Positions 1 to 6,612 are shown, counted from the stretch's first letter. The stretch is 8,036 nt of DNA from DATARH01 sp036273175 (GCA_036273175.1 DASUIE010000281.1:1-8036), one strand, 5' to 3'. The notes: generated from the sequence alone by a model not told the origin. Program-made: numbers and translations.

Positions 1-1
1 C

Positions 2-973
2 AAGGAGCTGACGATCAAGCAGGTGCTGACCGCGCTCGACGACGGGCTCGGCCGACATTTCTTCCCCGATGACGGGTCGGGCCGCGACCCGCGCGCCTGC
101 CCCGGCTGCGGCGACGGGCGGCTGGCGCTGAAGCTGGGCAAGTTCGGCGCCTTTATCGGCTGCTCGAATTATCCGAATTGCCGCTACACCCGCGCCTTCG
201 GGATCGATAGCGGCGAGGCGCAGCCGGCGGCCGGGGGCGACACCGCGCTCGGCGCCGACCCGGCGACGGGCCAAGCGATCGCGCTGAAGAAGGGTCCCTA
301 CGGGCATTACCTGCAGCTCGGCGAAGGCGCCAACGGCAGCAAGCCCAAGCGCGTCGCCCTGCTCAAGGGCGTGAACCCCGCCGATATGACGCTGGAGACC
401 GCGGCACGCCTCTTGTCGCTGCCGCGCGAGATCGGACGTCACCCCGAAACCGGCGAAACCGTCTCCGCCGGGATCGGCCGCTTTGGCGCTTACCTGAAGC
501 ATGGGAGCGCCTTCACCTCGCTCGGCGGCGACGACGACGTGCTGACGATCGGCCTCAACCGCGCCGTGACGCTGCTCGCCGAGGCGAAGACCGGGCAACG
601 CCGCGGGCCGCAACTGCTGCGCGAGCTGGGGCCCCATCCCGATAGCGGCACGGTCGGCCTCTATCGCGGCCGCTTCGGTCCCTATGTGTCGAATGGCGGC
701 ACGATCGCCTCGCTGCCGAAATCGGCCGACCAGGACACCTTTACCCTGGCTGAGGCGGTCGCTCTCCTGGCCGCGAAAGGCAAGGGGGCGAAAGGCCGGG
801 GCGGCCGGGGCAGGACGGCGCGCGCCAAGACCGCGGGCGGGGCAAAGGCCGCAGCGAACGGCGCGCCCTCGGCCGGGCCCAAGCGCGCGGCAAAAACCGC
901 GGCCAAGCCCAAGCGCTCGGCAAAGACCGCCGCAAGCCGCAAGCGGCCGCCGTCGCGCGGTGCCTCCGCCTGA
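2..973 (+). CDS. topA: DNA topoisomerase I, C-terminal part (5' end outside window)
   Basis: This is the C-terminal portion of type IA topoisomerase I, which relaxes negatively supercoiled DNA. The frame is already open at base 2, so the catalytic TOPRIM and Tyr domains lie upstream of the window. It opens with a stretch ending in ALDDGLGRHFFP, typical of the end of the bacterial TopA core. A four-cysteine zinc finger follows, with Cys codons at 98, 107, 161 and 179 (CPGC...C-x5-C). Three tandem TopA C-terminal repeats come next, recognisable by D/H-P-x-(T/S)-G and later G-(R/P)-(F/Y)-G-x-Y; they start near 257, 440 and 635. The last ~65 residues are a Lys/Arg/Ala-rich tail, common in alphaproteobacterial TopA and likely to bind DNA. 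The GTG at 23 is internal, not a start. The stop is TGA at 971-973. In related genomes rnr follows topA, as here. Confidence 0.96.
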   Translation, partial: KELTIKQVLTALDDGLGRHFFPDDGSGRDPRACPGCGDGRLALKLGKFGAFIGCSNYPNCRYTRAFGIDSGEAQPAAGGDTALGADPATGQAIALKKGPYGHYLQLGEGANGSKPKRVALLKGVNPADMTLETAARLLSLPREIGRHPETGETVSAGIGRFGAYLKHGSAFTSLGGDDDVLTIGLNRAVTLLAEAKTGQRRGPQLLRELGPHPDSGTVGLYRGRFGPYVSNGGTIASLPKSADQDTFTLAEAVALLAAKGKGAKGRGGRGRTARAKTAGGAKAAANGAPSAGPKRAAKTAAKPKRSAKTAASRKRPPSRGASA

Positions 974-1062
974 GAAGCGGACGGGTCCCGGGGCCGCAAG
1001 CCCGCTGGCGCCACCGCGCGGCGGAAAGTGCCGAGCCCACCGCCCCCGCACGCATCGTTGGC

Positions 1063-2754
1063 GTGTTTCGGCGCGGACGCGAGGGCGGCACCCTGGTGTC
1101 GGCGGACCGGCGGGAGCGGCGCGACTTCGCCATATCGGTGCGCGAAGCCGAGGGACTCGCGGATGGCGATCTCGTGGTCGCGGCCGAAATCGCCGGGCGC
1201 CGGTTCGGTCCGCCGCAGGCGCGTATCCTCCAGCGGCTCGGCTCGGCCGAGGCGCCGGGCGCCTTCAGCCTGTTGGCCATCGCGCAATTCGAGATCCCGG
1301 ACGAATTTCCCCGGGCCGCGCTCGACGAGGCCGCTGCCGCCACGACTCCCGACGCCAACGGGCGAGCCGACCTGCGCGGCCTCGGCCTGGTCACCATCGA
1401 CGGACCGGATGCCCGCGACTTCGACGACGCGGTTTGGGCCGAGCCCGACCCGGACGCCGGCAATATCGGCGGCTGGCACATCGTCGTCGGGATCGCCGAT
1501 GTCGCTTTTTACGTGAGTTCCGGCAGCGCGCTGGACCGCGAAGCGGCGCGTCGCGGCAACTCGGTCTATTTCCCGGACCGCGTCGTCCCGATGCTGCCCG
1601 AGGCGCTGTCGAACGGGCTGTGCTCGCTCGTCCCCGGCGAGGACCGGGCCTGCCTCGCGGCGCATCTGTGGATCGACGGCAACGGCCGCAAACGCCGCCA
1701 CCGCTTCGAGCGCGGGTTGATGCGATCCGCCGCGCGGCTGACCTACGAGGCGGTAGAGGACGGGACCGCGGCGCTGCCGCCAGAGCGGCGCGGCGCACTT
1801 TACGGCGCCTTTGCCGCGCTCGACCGGGCGCGGAACGCGCGCAGCGCGCTGGCGCTCGACCTGCCCGAGCACAAGGTCGTGCTCGACGCGGCGCGCCGGC
1901 CGGTCGCAATCGTCACCCAGCCCCGCCTCGACAGCCACCGGCTGATCGAGGACTTCATGATCCTCGCCAATGTCGCCGCCGCCGAGGAGCTGGAGGCGCG
2001 CCGCCGCGCCTGCGTCTATCGCATCCACGACCTGCCCGACCCGGACAAGGTCGACGCCCTGCGCGACTTTCTGGCCGAGCTGGGCCAGCCCGGCCTGACG
2101 ATCGCCAAAGGCGAGCGGATGCGGCCCGAACTGTTCAACCGCGTCCTCGGCCGCGCCGCCGGCACGCAAGAGGCGCCGCTGATCAACGACCTCGTCCTGC
2201 GCGCCCAGGCCCAGGCCTCGTACAGCGCCCGCAACATCGGCCATTTCGGCCTCGCGCTCGGCCGCTACGCGCATTTCACCTCGCCGATCCGGCGCTATGC
2301 CGATCTCCTCGTCCACCGCGCCCTTCTCGGCGAGCTCGATCGACAGCCGGCGGAGCTGGAGCCGACCGCCGAGCACATCTCGGCGACCGAGCGGCGCGCC
2401 ATCGCCGCCGAGCGCGCGGCGCTCGACCGCTACCGAACGGCCCTCCTCAGCGATGCGGTCGGGGCGACGTTCAGCGCCCGCGTCACCGGTGTCGCCCGGT
2501 TCGGCATGTTCGTCACGGTGACCGAGGGCGGCGGCGACGGGCTTGTCCCGATATCGAGCCTGCCGGCGGACTTTTACCGCCACGACGCGCGCCGCCACCG
2601 CCTCGTCGGCCAGCGCACGCGCCGCGTCTTCGCCCTCGGCGATTCGGTGACGGTGCGGCTCGACGAAGCCGACACGACGACCGGGCGCCTGCTCTTCCGG
2701 CTCGACGAGGAGCGGATGCCGATCCCCCAAGGGCGAACGAAGCGGCGAAACTGA
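1063..2754 (+). CDS. rnr: Ribonuclease R, N-terminally truncated (RNB + S1)
   Basis: This is an RNase II/RNase R-type 3'-5' exoribonuclease, a processive, Mg-dependent enzyme of RNA decay. Numbering is from GTG 1063. Residues ~1-50 are the remains of the second cold-shock OB fold (VFRRGREGG...DRRERRDFA). The RNB domain spans ~90-440, with the acidic catalytic cluster TIDGPDARDFDDA at 111-123 (D113, D119, D121, D122). The conserved motif HFTSPIRRYADLLVHR starts at 404. An S1 RNA-binding domain covers ~467-550, followed by a short basic tail. At 563 residues it is well short of the usual ~750-800. The N-terminal helix-turn-helix and first cold-shock domain are missing, because topA ends at 973. 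Family-like sequence (TAPARIVGVFRRG) begins in this frame before 1063, so GTG 1063 is only the first canonical in-frame start, and it has no Shine-Dalgarno sequence. The frame is open back to 754 with no ATG, GTG or TTG. The family call is firm; the 5' end and functionality are not. Confidence 0.85.
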   Translation: MFRRGREGGTLVSADRRERRDFAISVREAEGLADGDLVVAAEIAGRRFGPPQARILQRLGSAEAPGAFSLLAIAQFEIPDEFPRAALDEAAAATTPDANGRADLRGLGLVTIDGPDARDFDDAVWAEPDPDAGNIGGWHIVVGIADVAFYVSSGSALDREAARRGNSVYFPDRVVPMLPEALSNGLCSLVPGEDRACLAAHLWIDGNGRKRRHRFERGLMRSAARLTYEAVEDGTAALPPERRGALYGAFAALDRARNARSALALDLPEHKVVLDAARRPVAIVTQPRLDSHRLIEDFMILANVAAAEELEARRRACVYRIHDLPDPDKVDALRDFLAELGQPGLTIAKGERMRPELFNRVLGRAAGTQEAPLINDLVLRAQAQASYSARNIGHFGLALGRYAHFTSPIRRYADLLVHRALLGELDRQPAELEPTAEHISATERRAIAAERAALDRYRTALLSDAVGATFSARVTGVARFGMFVTVTEGGGDGLVPISSLPADFYRHDARRHRLVGQRTRRVFALGDSVTVRLDEADTTTGRLLFRLDEERMPIPQGRTKRRN

Positions 2755-2765
2755 TCGAGCCCGGC

Positions 2766-2794
2766 TTGTTGATCGCCATCGGGCGCTCTACTGT
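2766..2794 (+). promoter_or_regulatory. Candidate sigma-70 promoter for the S41 peptidase gene
   Basis: In the ~105-125 nt gap between rnr and the peptidase gene, TTGTTG (2766-2771) and TACTGT (2789-2794) are separated by 17 nt, a spacing suited to sigma-70. Both hexamers depart from consensus, so this is a weak candidate. Otherwise the gap holds only a short GGCC-GAAC-GGCC inverted repeat near 2805, with no T tract. Confidence 0.28.
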
Positions 2795-2878
2795 GGCGGT
2801 GCAAGGCCGAACGGCCACGGATGCGGCGAGAAATCGCCGGTCGAACTGGGGGCGCCGGCGTTGTCGATCCATTCGGCC

Positions 2879-4495
2879 GTGAAAACCTTGGTACGGGTCG
2901 CCGCGCTGGCCGGGCTTGGCCTGTTGGCCTCGTGCGATACCCCTGGCGGCGGCGTCGATGTGGCGACGGCGCCGGGATCGAGCGACCGCCTTTTCACCTA
3001 CGCGCTGCGCCAGATCGACAAGCTTTACATTCGGCAAATCCCGCCCCAGACGCTGATCGCGGCGGGCGTCGGACATCTGTCGGCGATCGACCCCGCCTTT
3101 TCGGCCACCAAGGGGCCGGAGGCCTGGAGCCAGGCGACGCTGATCATCTCCTACGACGGTCACACCGTCGGCTCGCACGTCATGCCGGAAAGCGGCGATC
3201 CGGCGGAAACGGCCCGGTTTCTCGAGATGGCGATCGACACCGCGCGGCAAGTCTCGCCAAAGATCGCCGCGGCAAAGGAAGACGCCGTCGACCACGCGGT
3301 GTTCAACGGCATCACCTCCGCCCTGGACCGCTTTTCACGCTATTCGCCGCCCGATCTCGCGCGTGAGCTGCGCGCCCAGCGCAATGGCTATGGCGGCATC
3401 GGCATCACGCTCGACAGCAGCAACGACGAGTTCCTCATCACCAAGCTGGAGCCGCGCGGACCCGCCGACCGCGCCGGCATCAAGCCGGGCGACCGGATCG
3501 CCGGGATCGACGGCATTGCGGCCGCGAAGCATTCGCGCGCTTGGGTCGTCCAGCATCTGCGCGGCCCCGTCGGCACGCCGATCGCCGTCGCCGTCTCTCG
3601 AAGCGGTACCGGCGAAGCGCGCGAATTCCATTTTCACCGCGAGAAGGTCGTGAGACCGACGGTGACGCTCGCCCGCGACGGCGGCATCGCGGTTTTCCGC
3701 ATCGGCAGCTTCAACCAGAGCACGACGCAGCTGATCGCCGACGCGCTGAGAAGGGCCGGCGAACGCCCGGAGGACCGCATCTCTGGCGTCGTCCTCGACC
3801 TGAGGGGCAATCCCGGTGGCTTGCTCGAGCAGGCGGTGAGCCTCGCCGAGCTTTTCGTCAATGACGGCCCCATCATCGCCACCGTCGGGCGCAACCCGGC
3901 GAGCCATCAGTTTTTCGCCGCGACGGGTCACGGCGTCGCGCCGCGGGTTCCGGTCGTCGTGCTGGTCAACGGCGGTTCGGCCTCGGCCTCGGAAATTCTC
4001 GCCGCGGCGCTTCAGGATGTCGGGCGCGCCGTCGTCGCCGGCAGCGCTTCCTACGGCAAGGGCACGGTGCAGACCGTTATCCGCCTGCCCAACGACGGAG
4101 AGCTGACGCTGACCTGGGCACGGCTGATCTCCCCCTCCGGCTACCTGTTGGAGGCGCATGGCGTCGTCCCGACCCTCTGCACGGCCGATCTCGCCGACAA
4201 CCCCCGCGCCTTGGAAATCGCGATGCAACGGGCGCGCGGCGGGTCGGCCTCGCCATCCCGCGCCGGGCTCGACGAGCGCGGCTGGGCTGCGCTGCGCCGC
4301 ACCTGCCCCGGGAATCACGAAAGCCCGCAGGCCGACATCAAGATCGCGGAGAGGCTTCTGGCTGATCCGGCGCTTTACGCCGCCGCGCTGCAAGTTTTGC
4401 CGGCGGCTACCCAGCTTGTACGCAAGGCGGCGGGAACGCCGAACGGGCTTGCCTTGACAGGCTCCGACCGCGCGCTAAATTCGGGAATACGCTAG
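2879..4495 (+). CDS. S41 family C-terminal processing peptidase (CtpA/Prc-like), putative lipoprotein
   Basis: This is a serine peptidase of MEROPS family S41, which cleaves near protein C-termini using a Ser-Lys dyad. Numbering is from GTG 2879 (538 aa). Residues 1-19 form a lipoprotein signal: MK, a hydrophobic core and lipobox LASC, with Cys19 as the likely lipidation site. The protein should therefore be membrane-anchored and face the periplasm. A PDZ domain lies at ~170-250 (GGIGITL...RAGIKPGDRIAGIDG). The S41 core follows, with DLRGNPGG at ~307-314, NGGSASASEI carrying the nucleophile Ser369, and YGKGTVQT carrying Lys394 and Gln398. The 25-residue Ser-Lys spacing matches E. coli Prc (Ser452/Lys477). 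A TTG at 2861 would add six residues and has GGGGG upstream; GTG was preferred because it gives a compact signal peptide. About 90 C-terminal residues beyond the peptidase core match no domain I recognise. The substrate is unknown. Confidence 0.9.
   Translation: MKTLVRVAALAGLGLLASCDTPGGGVDVATAPGSSDRLFTYALRQIDKLYIRQIPPQTLIAAGVGHLSAIDPAFSATKGPEAWSQATLIISYDGHTVGSHVMPESGDPAETARFLEMAIDTARQVSPKIAAAKEDAVDHAVFNGITSALDRFSRYSPPDLARELRAQRNGYGGIGITLDSSNDEFLITKLEPRGPADRAGIKPGDRIAGIDGIAAAKHSRAWVVQHLRGPVGTPIAVAVSRSGTGEAREFHFHREKVVRPTVTLARDGGIAVFRIGSFNQSTTQLIADALRRAGERPEDRISGVVLDLRGNPGGLLEQAVSLAELFVNDGPIIATVGRNPASHQFFAATGHGVAPRVPVVVLVNGGSASASEILAAALQDVGRAVVAGSASYGKGTVQTVIRLPNDGELTLTWARLISPSGYLLEAHGVVPTLCTADLADNPRALEIAMQRARGGSASPSRAGLDERGWAALRRTCPGNHESPQADIKIAERLLADPALYAAALQVLPAATQLVRKAAGTPNGLALTGSDRALNSGIR
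4454..4481 (+). promoter_or_regulatory. Sigma-70 type promoter for rpmG, inside the end of the peptidase gene
   Basis: A perfect -35 hexamer TTGACA (4454-4459) is followed after 16 nt by TAAATT (4476-4481), a good -10. It lies in the last ~14 codons of the S41 peptidase gene. Transcription would start near 4488, giving a short leader of ~30 nt before the rpmG ATG. It stands out against the G+C-rich background. The match is visible in the sequence; its activity is inferred. Confidence 0.6.
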
Positions 4496-4519
4496 TTTCG
4501 AGCCGCGCGGGATGCGACG

Positions 4520-4687
4520 ATGGCCAAAACCAACACCGTTATGATCAAGCTGGTGAGCAGCGCCGACACGGGCTTCTTCTACGTGACGAAGAAAAACCCG
4601 CGCACCAAGACCAACAAGCTCGAGTTGAAAAAATACGATCCCGTGGCGCGCAAGCACGTGGTCTTCAAGGAAGCGAAGATCAAATAG
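4520..4687 (+). CDS. rpmG: 50S ribosomal protein L33
   Basis: This is bacterial ribosomal protein L33, a small basic component of the large subunit near the E site. The 55-residue product starts MAKTNTVMIKLVSSADTGFF, continues with YVTKKNPRTK and LELKKYDP, and ends EAKIK; length and sequence fit proteobacterial L33. It has no cysteines, so it is the zinc-independent form rather than the CxxC ribbon type. The ATG at 4520 is preceded by only a weak purine stretch (GCGGGA). Another ATG at 4512 is out of frame. The gene probably has its own promoter, at 4454-4481, uncoupling it from the peptidase gene. It converges on pleD, with 8 nt between the two stop codons. Confidence 0.97.
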   Translation: MAKTNTVMIKLVSSADTGFFYVTKKNPRTKTNKLELKKYDPVARKHVVFKEAKIK

Positions 4688-4698
4688 CGCCCGCGCTA
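4685..4698. terminator. Palindrome containing both rpmG and pleD stop codons; possible weak terminator
   Basis: TAGCGC-CC-GCGCTA is a perfect inverted repeat, foldable as a 5-bp stem with a 4-nt loop. Its left arm starts with the rpmG TAG and its right arm ends with the complement of the pleD TAG. On the minus strand the stem is followed by TTTGATCTT, a poor U tract, so it could weakly terminate pleD transcripts. No T run follows on the plus strand. The stem is short, so terminator function is uncertain. Confidence 0.3.
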
Positions 4699-6117
4699 CG
4701 ACGCGATCGCGACCGCCACGGGTTTCAGCGAGGCAATCGTATCGGTCTTCGCGCCGTGTGAGACGACGCGGTTGCGCCCGCTATTTTTCGCCGCGTAGAG
4801 CGCCTCGTCGGCGCGTCTCAGGAGCTGCTCGACCGGTTCGCCGGTCTCCGCCGCGACGGCAAGGCCGATGCTGATCGTGACCGGGACCGTATTGCCGGTC
4901 GCGTGCAGCACGAACGGCTCGGCCGCGACGGCGGCCCGTAAGCGCTCGGCGACGACCATCGCCGCCGCCAGGTTGGTCTCGGGCATGACCACGAGGAATT
5001 CCTCGCCCCCGAACCGCGCAACCAGATCGACGCTGCGCAGCCCGCGCAGCGTGCGCGCGGCGAGCTGGCGCAGGACATCGTCGCCGCCGGGATGGCCGTA
5101 CTGGTCGTTGACGTTCTTGAAATGGTCGATGTCGAACATCAGCACCGCGGTATCCGTCACGGCGCCGTGGCCCCGAACCGCGAGCTCTTCGAGATGGGCG
5201 AGCACGTAGCGGCGGTTGTAGAGCCCGGTCAATTCATCGGTCAGCGCCAGCGACAGGCTGCGGTGGTAATTTTCGTGCAGCTTGTCCTGCAGCCGCTTGC
5301 GGCGGATTTGCGTGCGGACGCGGGCGAGCAGCTCGTTGCGGTCGACCGGGCGGATCAGATAGTCGTTGGCGCCGAGATCGAGCCCCTTGGCGAGCTGCGC
5401 GAGCTCGCCGTCATTGGCCAGCAGCAGGATCGGCAATTGGCGGAATGCCTCGGTTGCCCGCCACTGCGAGACGAGGCGGAGTGGGTCTCCGTCGGACATC
5501 GACAGGCTGGCGATGACGAGCTCGATGCCGGGGTCGAGCAGCGCGGCGGCTTCGCCGCAGCTATCCGCGCGCATGACGGTCTCGGCGACCGGGGCGAGCG
5601 TCTCGGCGACACGGGTCGCGGCAAACCCATGCTCCTCGAGAAGCAGGATGCGGGCCGGACCGGCATCCTCGATCGGATCGTGCTCCCCGCCCCTTGCCGC
5701 GAAGCGGCCGCAGATTTCCTCGCGCAGCCGGAGCTCCTCCATCATCCGCTTGAGGCGGACGAGCGAACGGACCCGCGCGAACAAGGCGATGTCGTTGACC
5801 GGCTTGGTCAGAAAGTCGTCGGCGCCGACTTCGAGGCCGCGAAGCCGGTCGGAGACATCGGACAGCGCCGTCACCATCACGACGGGGATATCGACGGTGG
5901 CGGGATTAGCCTTGAGCCGGCTGCACACCTCGAAGCCGTCCATGCGCGGCATCATCACGTCCAAGAGGATGATATCGGGCGATTCGGTTTCGGCCAGTTC
6001 GAGCGCGGTCATGCCGTTATAGGCGGAGATCACCTCGAAATACTCGCTCGCCAGCTTAGCTTCGAGCAGCTTGACGTTCAGCTCGACATCGTCGACGACC
6101 AATACGCGGGCAGTCAT
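4696..6117 (-). CDS. pleD: Response regulator diguanylate cyclase PleD (REC-REC-GGDEF)
   Basis: PleD makes cyclic di-GMP from two GTP when its first receiver is phosphorylated; in Caulobacter this drives the swarmer-to-stalked transition. The 473-residue product is close to the Caulobacter length. REC1 (1-~120) has the acidic pair D9/D10, phosphoacceptor D53 (LLDVMMPRMDG), T83 and K105, so it looks phosphorylatable. REC2 (~155-270) is degenerate: the phosphoacceptor position is S204 and the conserved Lys is R256, fitting its known role as a dimerisation adaptor. The GGDEF domain (~285-455) has TDELTGLYNRR, FDIDHFKNVND, active-site GGEEF at 370-374 and inhibitory-site RSVD at 361-364, five residues upstream. 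It should therefore be an active, product-inhibited cyclase. It lies 21 nt after divK on the same strand, so it is probably co-transcribed. The start ATG is at 6117-6115, with no strong Shine-Dalgarno sequence, which suggests partial coupling to divK. Confidence 0.96.
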   Translation of the reverse strand: MTARVLVVDDVELNVKLLEAKLASEYFEVISAYNGMTALELAETESPDIILLDVMMPRMDGFEVCSRLKANPATVDIPVVMVTALSDVSDRLRGLEVGADDFLTKPVNDIALFARVRSLVRLKRMMEELRLREEICGRFAARGGEHDPIEDAGPARILLLEEHGFAATRVAETLAPVAETVMRADSCGEAAALLDPGIELVIASLSMSDGDPLRLVSQWRATEAFRQLPILLLANDGELAQLAKGLDLGANDYLIRPVDRNELLARVRTQIRRKRLQDKLHENYHRSLSLALTDELTGLYNRRYVLAHLEELAVRGHGAVTDTAVLMFDIDHFKNVNDQYGHPGGDDVLRQLAARTLRGLRSVDLVARFGGEEFLVVMPETNLAAAMVVAERLRAAVAAEPFVLHATGNTVPVTISIGLAVAAETGEPVEQLLRRADEALYAAKNSGRNRVVSHGAKTDTIASLKPVAVAIAS

Positions 6118-6138
6118 GACAGCAACACCGAACGGGGA

Positions 6139-6549
6139 TTACGACAGAAACTGTTCGACCGTACGCAGGAAGCCCAGCACCGAGATGGGCTTTGCGATAT
6201 AGGCCTCGCAGCCGCCTTCACGAATCTTTTCCTCGTCGCCCTTCATCGCGAAAGCGGTGACGGCGATAACCGGGATCGCCTTCAAATCCTCGTCTTCCTT
6301 GAGCCACTTGGTGACTTCGAGCCCGGAAATTTCCGGAAGCTGGATATCCATCAGGATCAGGTCGGGACGGTGCTGGCGCGCGATCTGCAGCGCCTCGATG
6401 CCGTCTTTGGTGCGCAGCGTGCTGTAGCCGTGCGCTTCGAGCAGGTCGTTGAAGAGCTTCATGTTGAGGTCATTGTCCTCGACAATCAGCACCTTCTTGG
6501 CCGTCGCCTGATTGGCGTGTCCCATCCCTTCTATCGCATGAAGCGTCAT
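6139..6549 (-). CDS. divK: Single-domain response regulator DivK
   Basis: DivK is a stand-alone receiver that relays phosphate signals from DivJ and PleC, controlling the CckA-CtrA pathway via DivL; it acts in the cytoplasm at the cell poles. The 136-residue product consists of one receiver domain. It shows VLIVEDNDLNMKLF (E24/D25), phosphoacceptor D68 in LILMDIQLPEISGLEVTKW, T98 in VIAVTAFAMKGDEE, and K120 in AYIAKPIS. The long MKGDEE(K/R)IREGGCEAY stretch is highly characteristic of DivK and separates it from CheY or CpdR. There is no output domain. The ATG at 6549 was chosen because GAGAGG lies 9 nt upstream; an internal ATG at 6525 would give 128 residues, nearer the usual length, but has no properly spaced ribosome site. 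The first ~16 residues thus form a modest N-terminal extension. It is followed by pleD, the conserved arrangement. Confidence 0.95.
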   Translation of the reverse strand: MTLHAIEGMGHANQATAKKVLIVEDNDLNMKLFNDLLEAHGYSTLRTKDGIEALQIARQHRPDLILMDIQLPEISGLEVTKWLKEDEDLKAIPVIAVTAFAMKGDEEKIREGGCEAYIAKPISVLGFLRTVEQFLS

Positions 6550-6558
6550 TCCGGCCGG

Positions 6559-6564
6559 CCTCTC
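6559..6564 (-). promoter_or_regulatory. Ribosome binding site deciding the divK start
   Basis: On the minus strand GAGAGG sits 9 nt before the ATG at 6549. The intervening sequence contains the 8-base palindrome GGCCGGCC. The internal ATG at 6525 has AGAAGGG directly adjacent, with no spacer, so 6549 is the better start. Confidence 0.5.
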
Positions 6565-6578
6565 AGTTGGTCCATCCG

Positions 6579-6612
6579 GTTTTAACCCTCATCCGCTTAA
6601 GAATTGGTAAGC
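6579..6612 (-). promoter_or_regulatory. AT-rich divK promoter region with TTAA half-sites (possible CtrA-type site)
   Basis: This A+T-rich island lies between the divergent divK and sugar-kinase genes. On the minus strand GTTAAAAC (6586-6579) resembles the Caulobacter -10 element GCTANAWC, and would place a start about 23 nt before the divK ATG. Upstream, TTACCA-ATTC-TTAA overlaps the expected -35. Two TTAA half-sites (6582-6585 and 6597-6600) are 11 nt apart rather than the 7 of the CtrA consensus. A 5-bp inverted repeat, GCTTA/TAAGC (6595-6599 and 6608-6612), also occurs. Regulation by CtrA is inference. Confidence 0.35.

Noticed and set aside
1028..1516. GTG at 1028 preceded by GGAAA as a possible rnr start
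   Set aside because: It is in a different frame from the RNase R homology and reads into unrelated Arg/Ser/Pro-rich sequence. It could only matter if a frameshift lay between 1028 and 1060, of which there is no sign.
682..2730. Long open frame on the minus strand (682 codons) opposite topA and rnr
   Set aside because: It is antisense to clearly homologous coding sequence. The translation is Arg/Ala/Gly/Asp-rich with no recognisable domain, as expected when G/C-rich third positions suppress stops on the opposite strand.
2803..2818. GGCC-GAAC-GGCC inverted repeat between rnr and the peptidase gene as a terminator
   Set aside because: The stem is only 4 bp and no T tract follows on either strand; such short repeats are expected by chance at this base composition.
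684..2882. Long plus-strand open frame (732 codons) overlapping topA, rnr and the peptidase start
   Set aside because: The product is very rich in Arg, Pro and Ala without domains, and it crosses three genes in a different frame; it is a base-composition artefact.
5092..6585. 497-codon plus-strand open frame opposite divK and pleD
   Set aside because: It spans both genes and their spacer in antisense, and the translation resembles no family; the opposite strand encodes unmistakable DivK and PleD.
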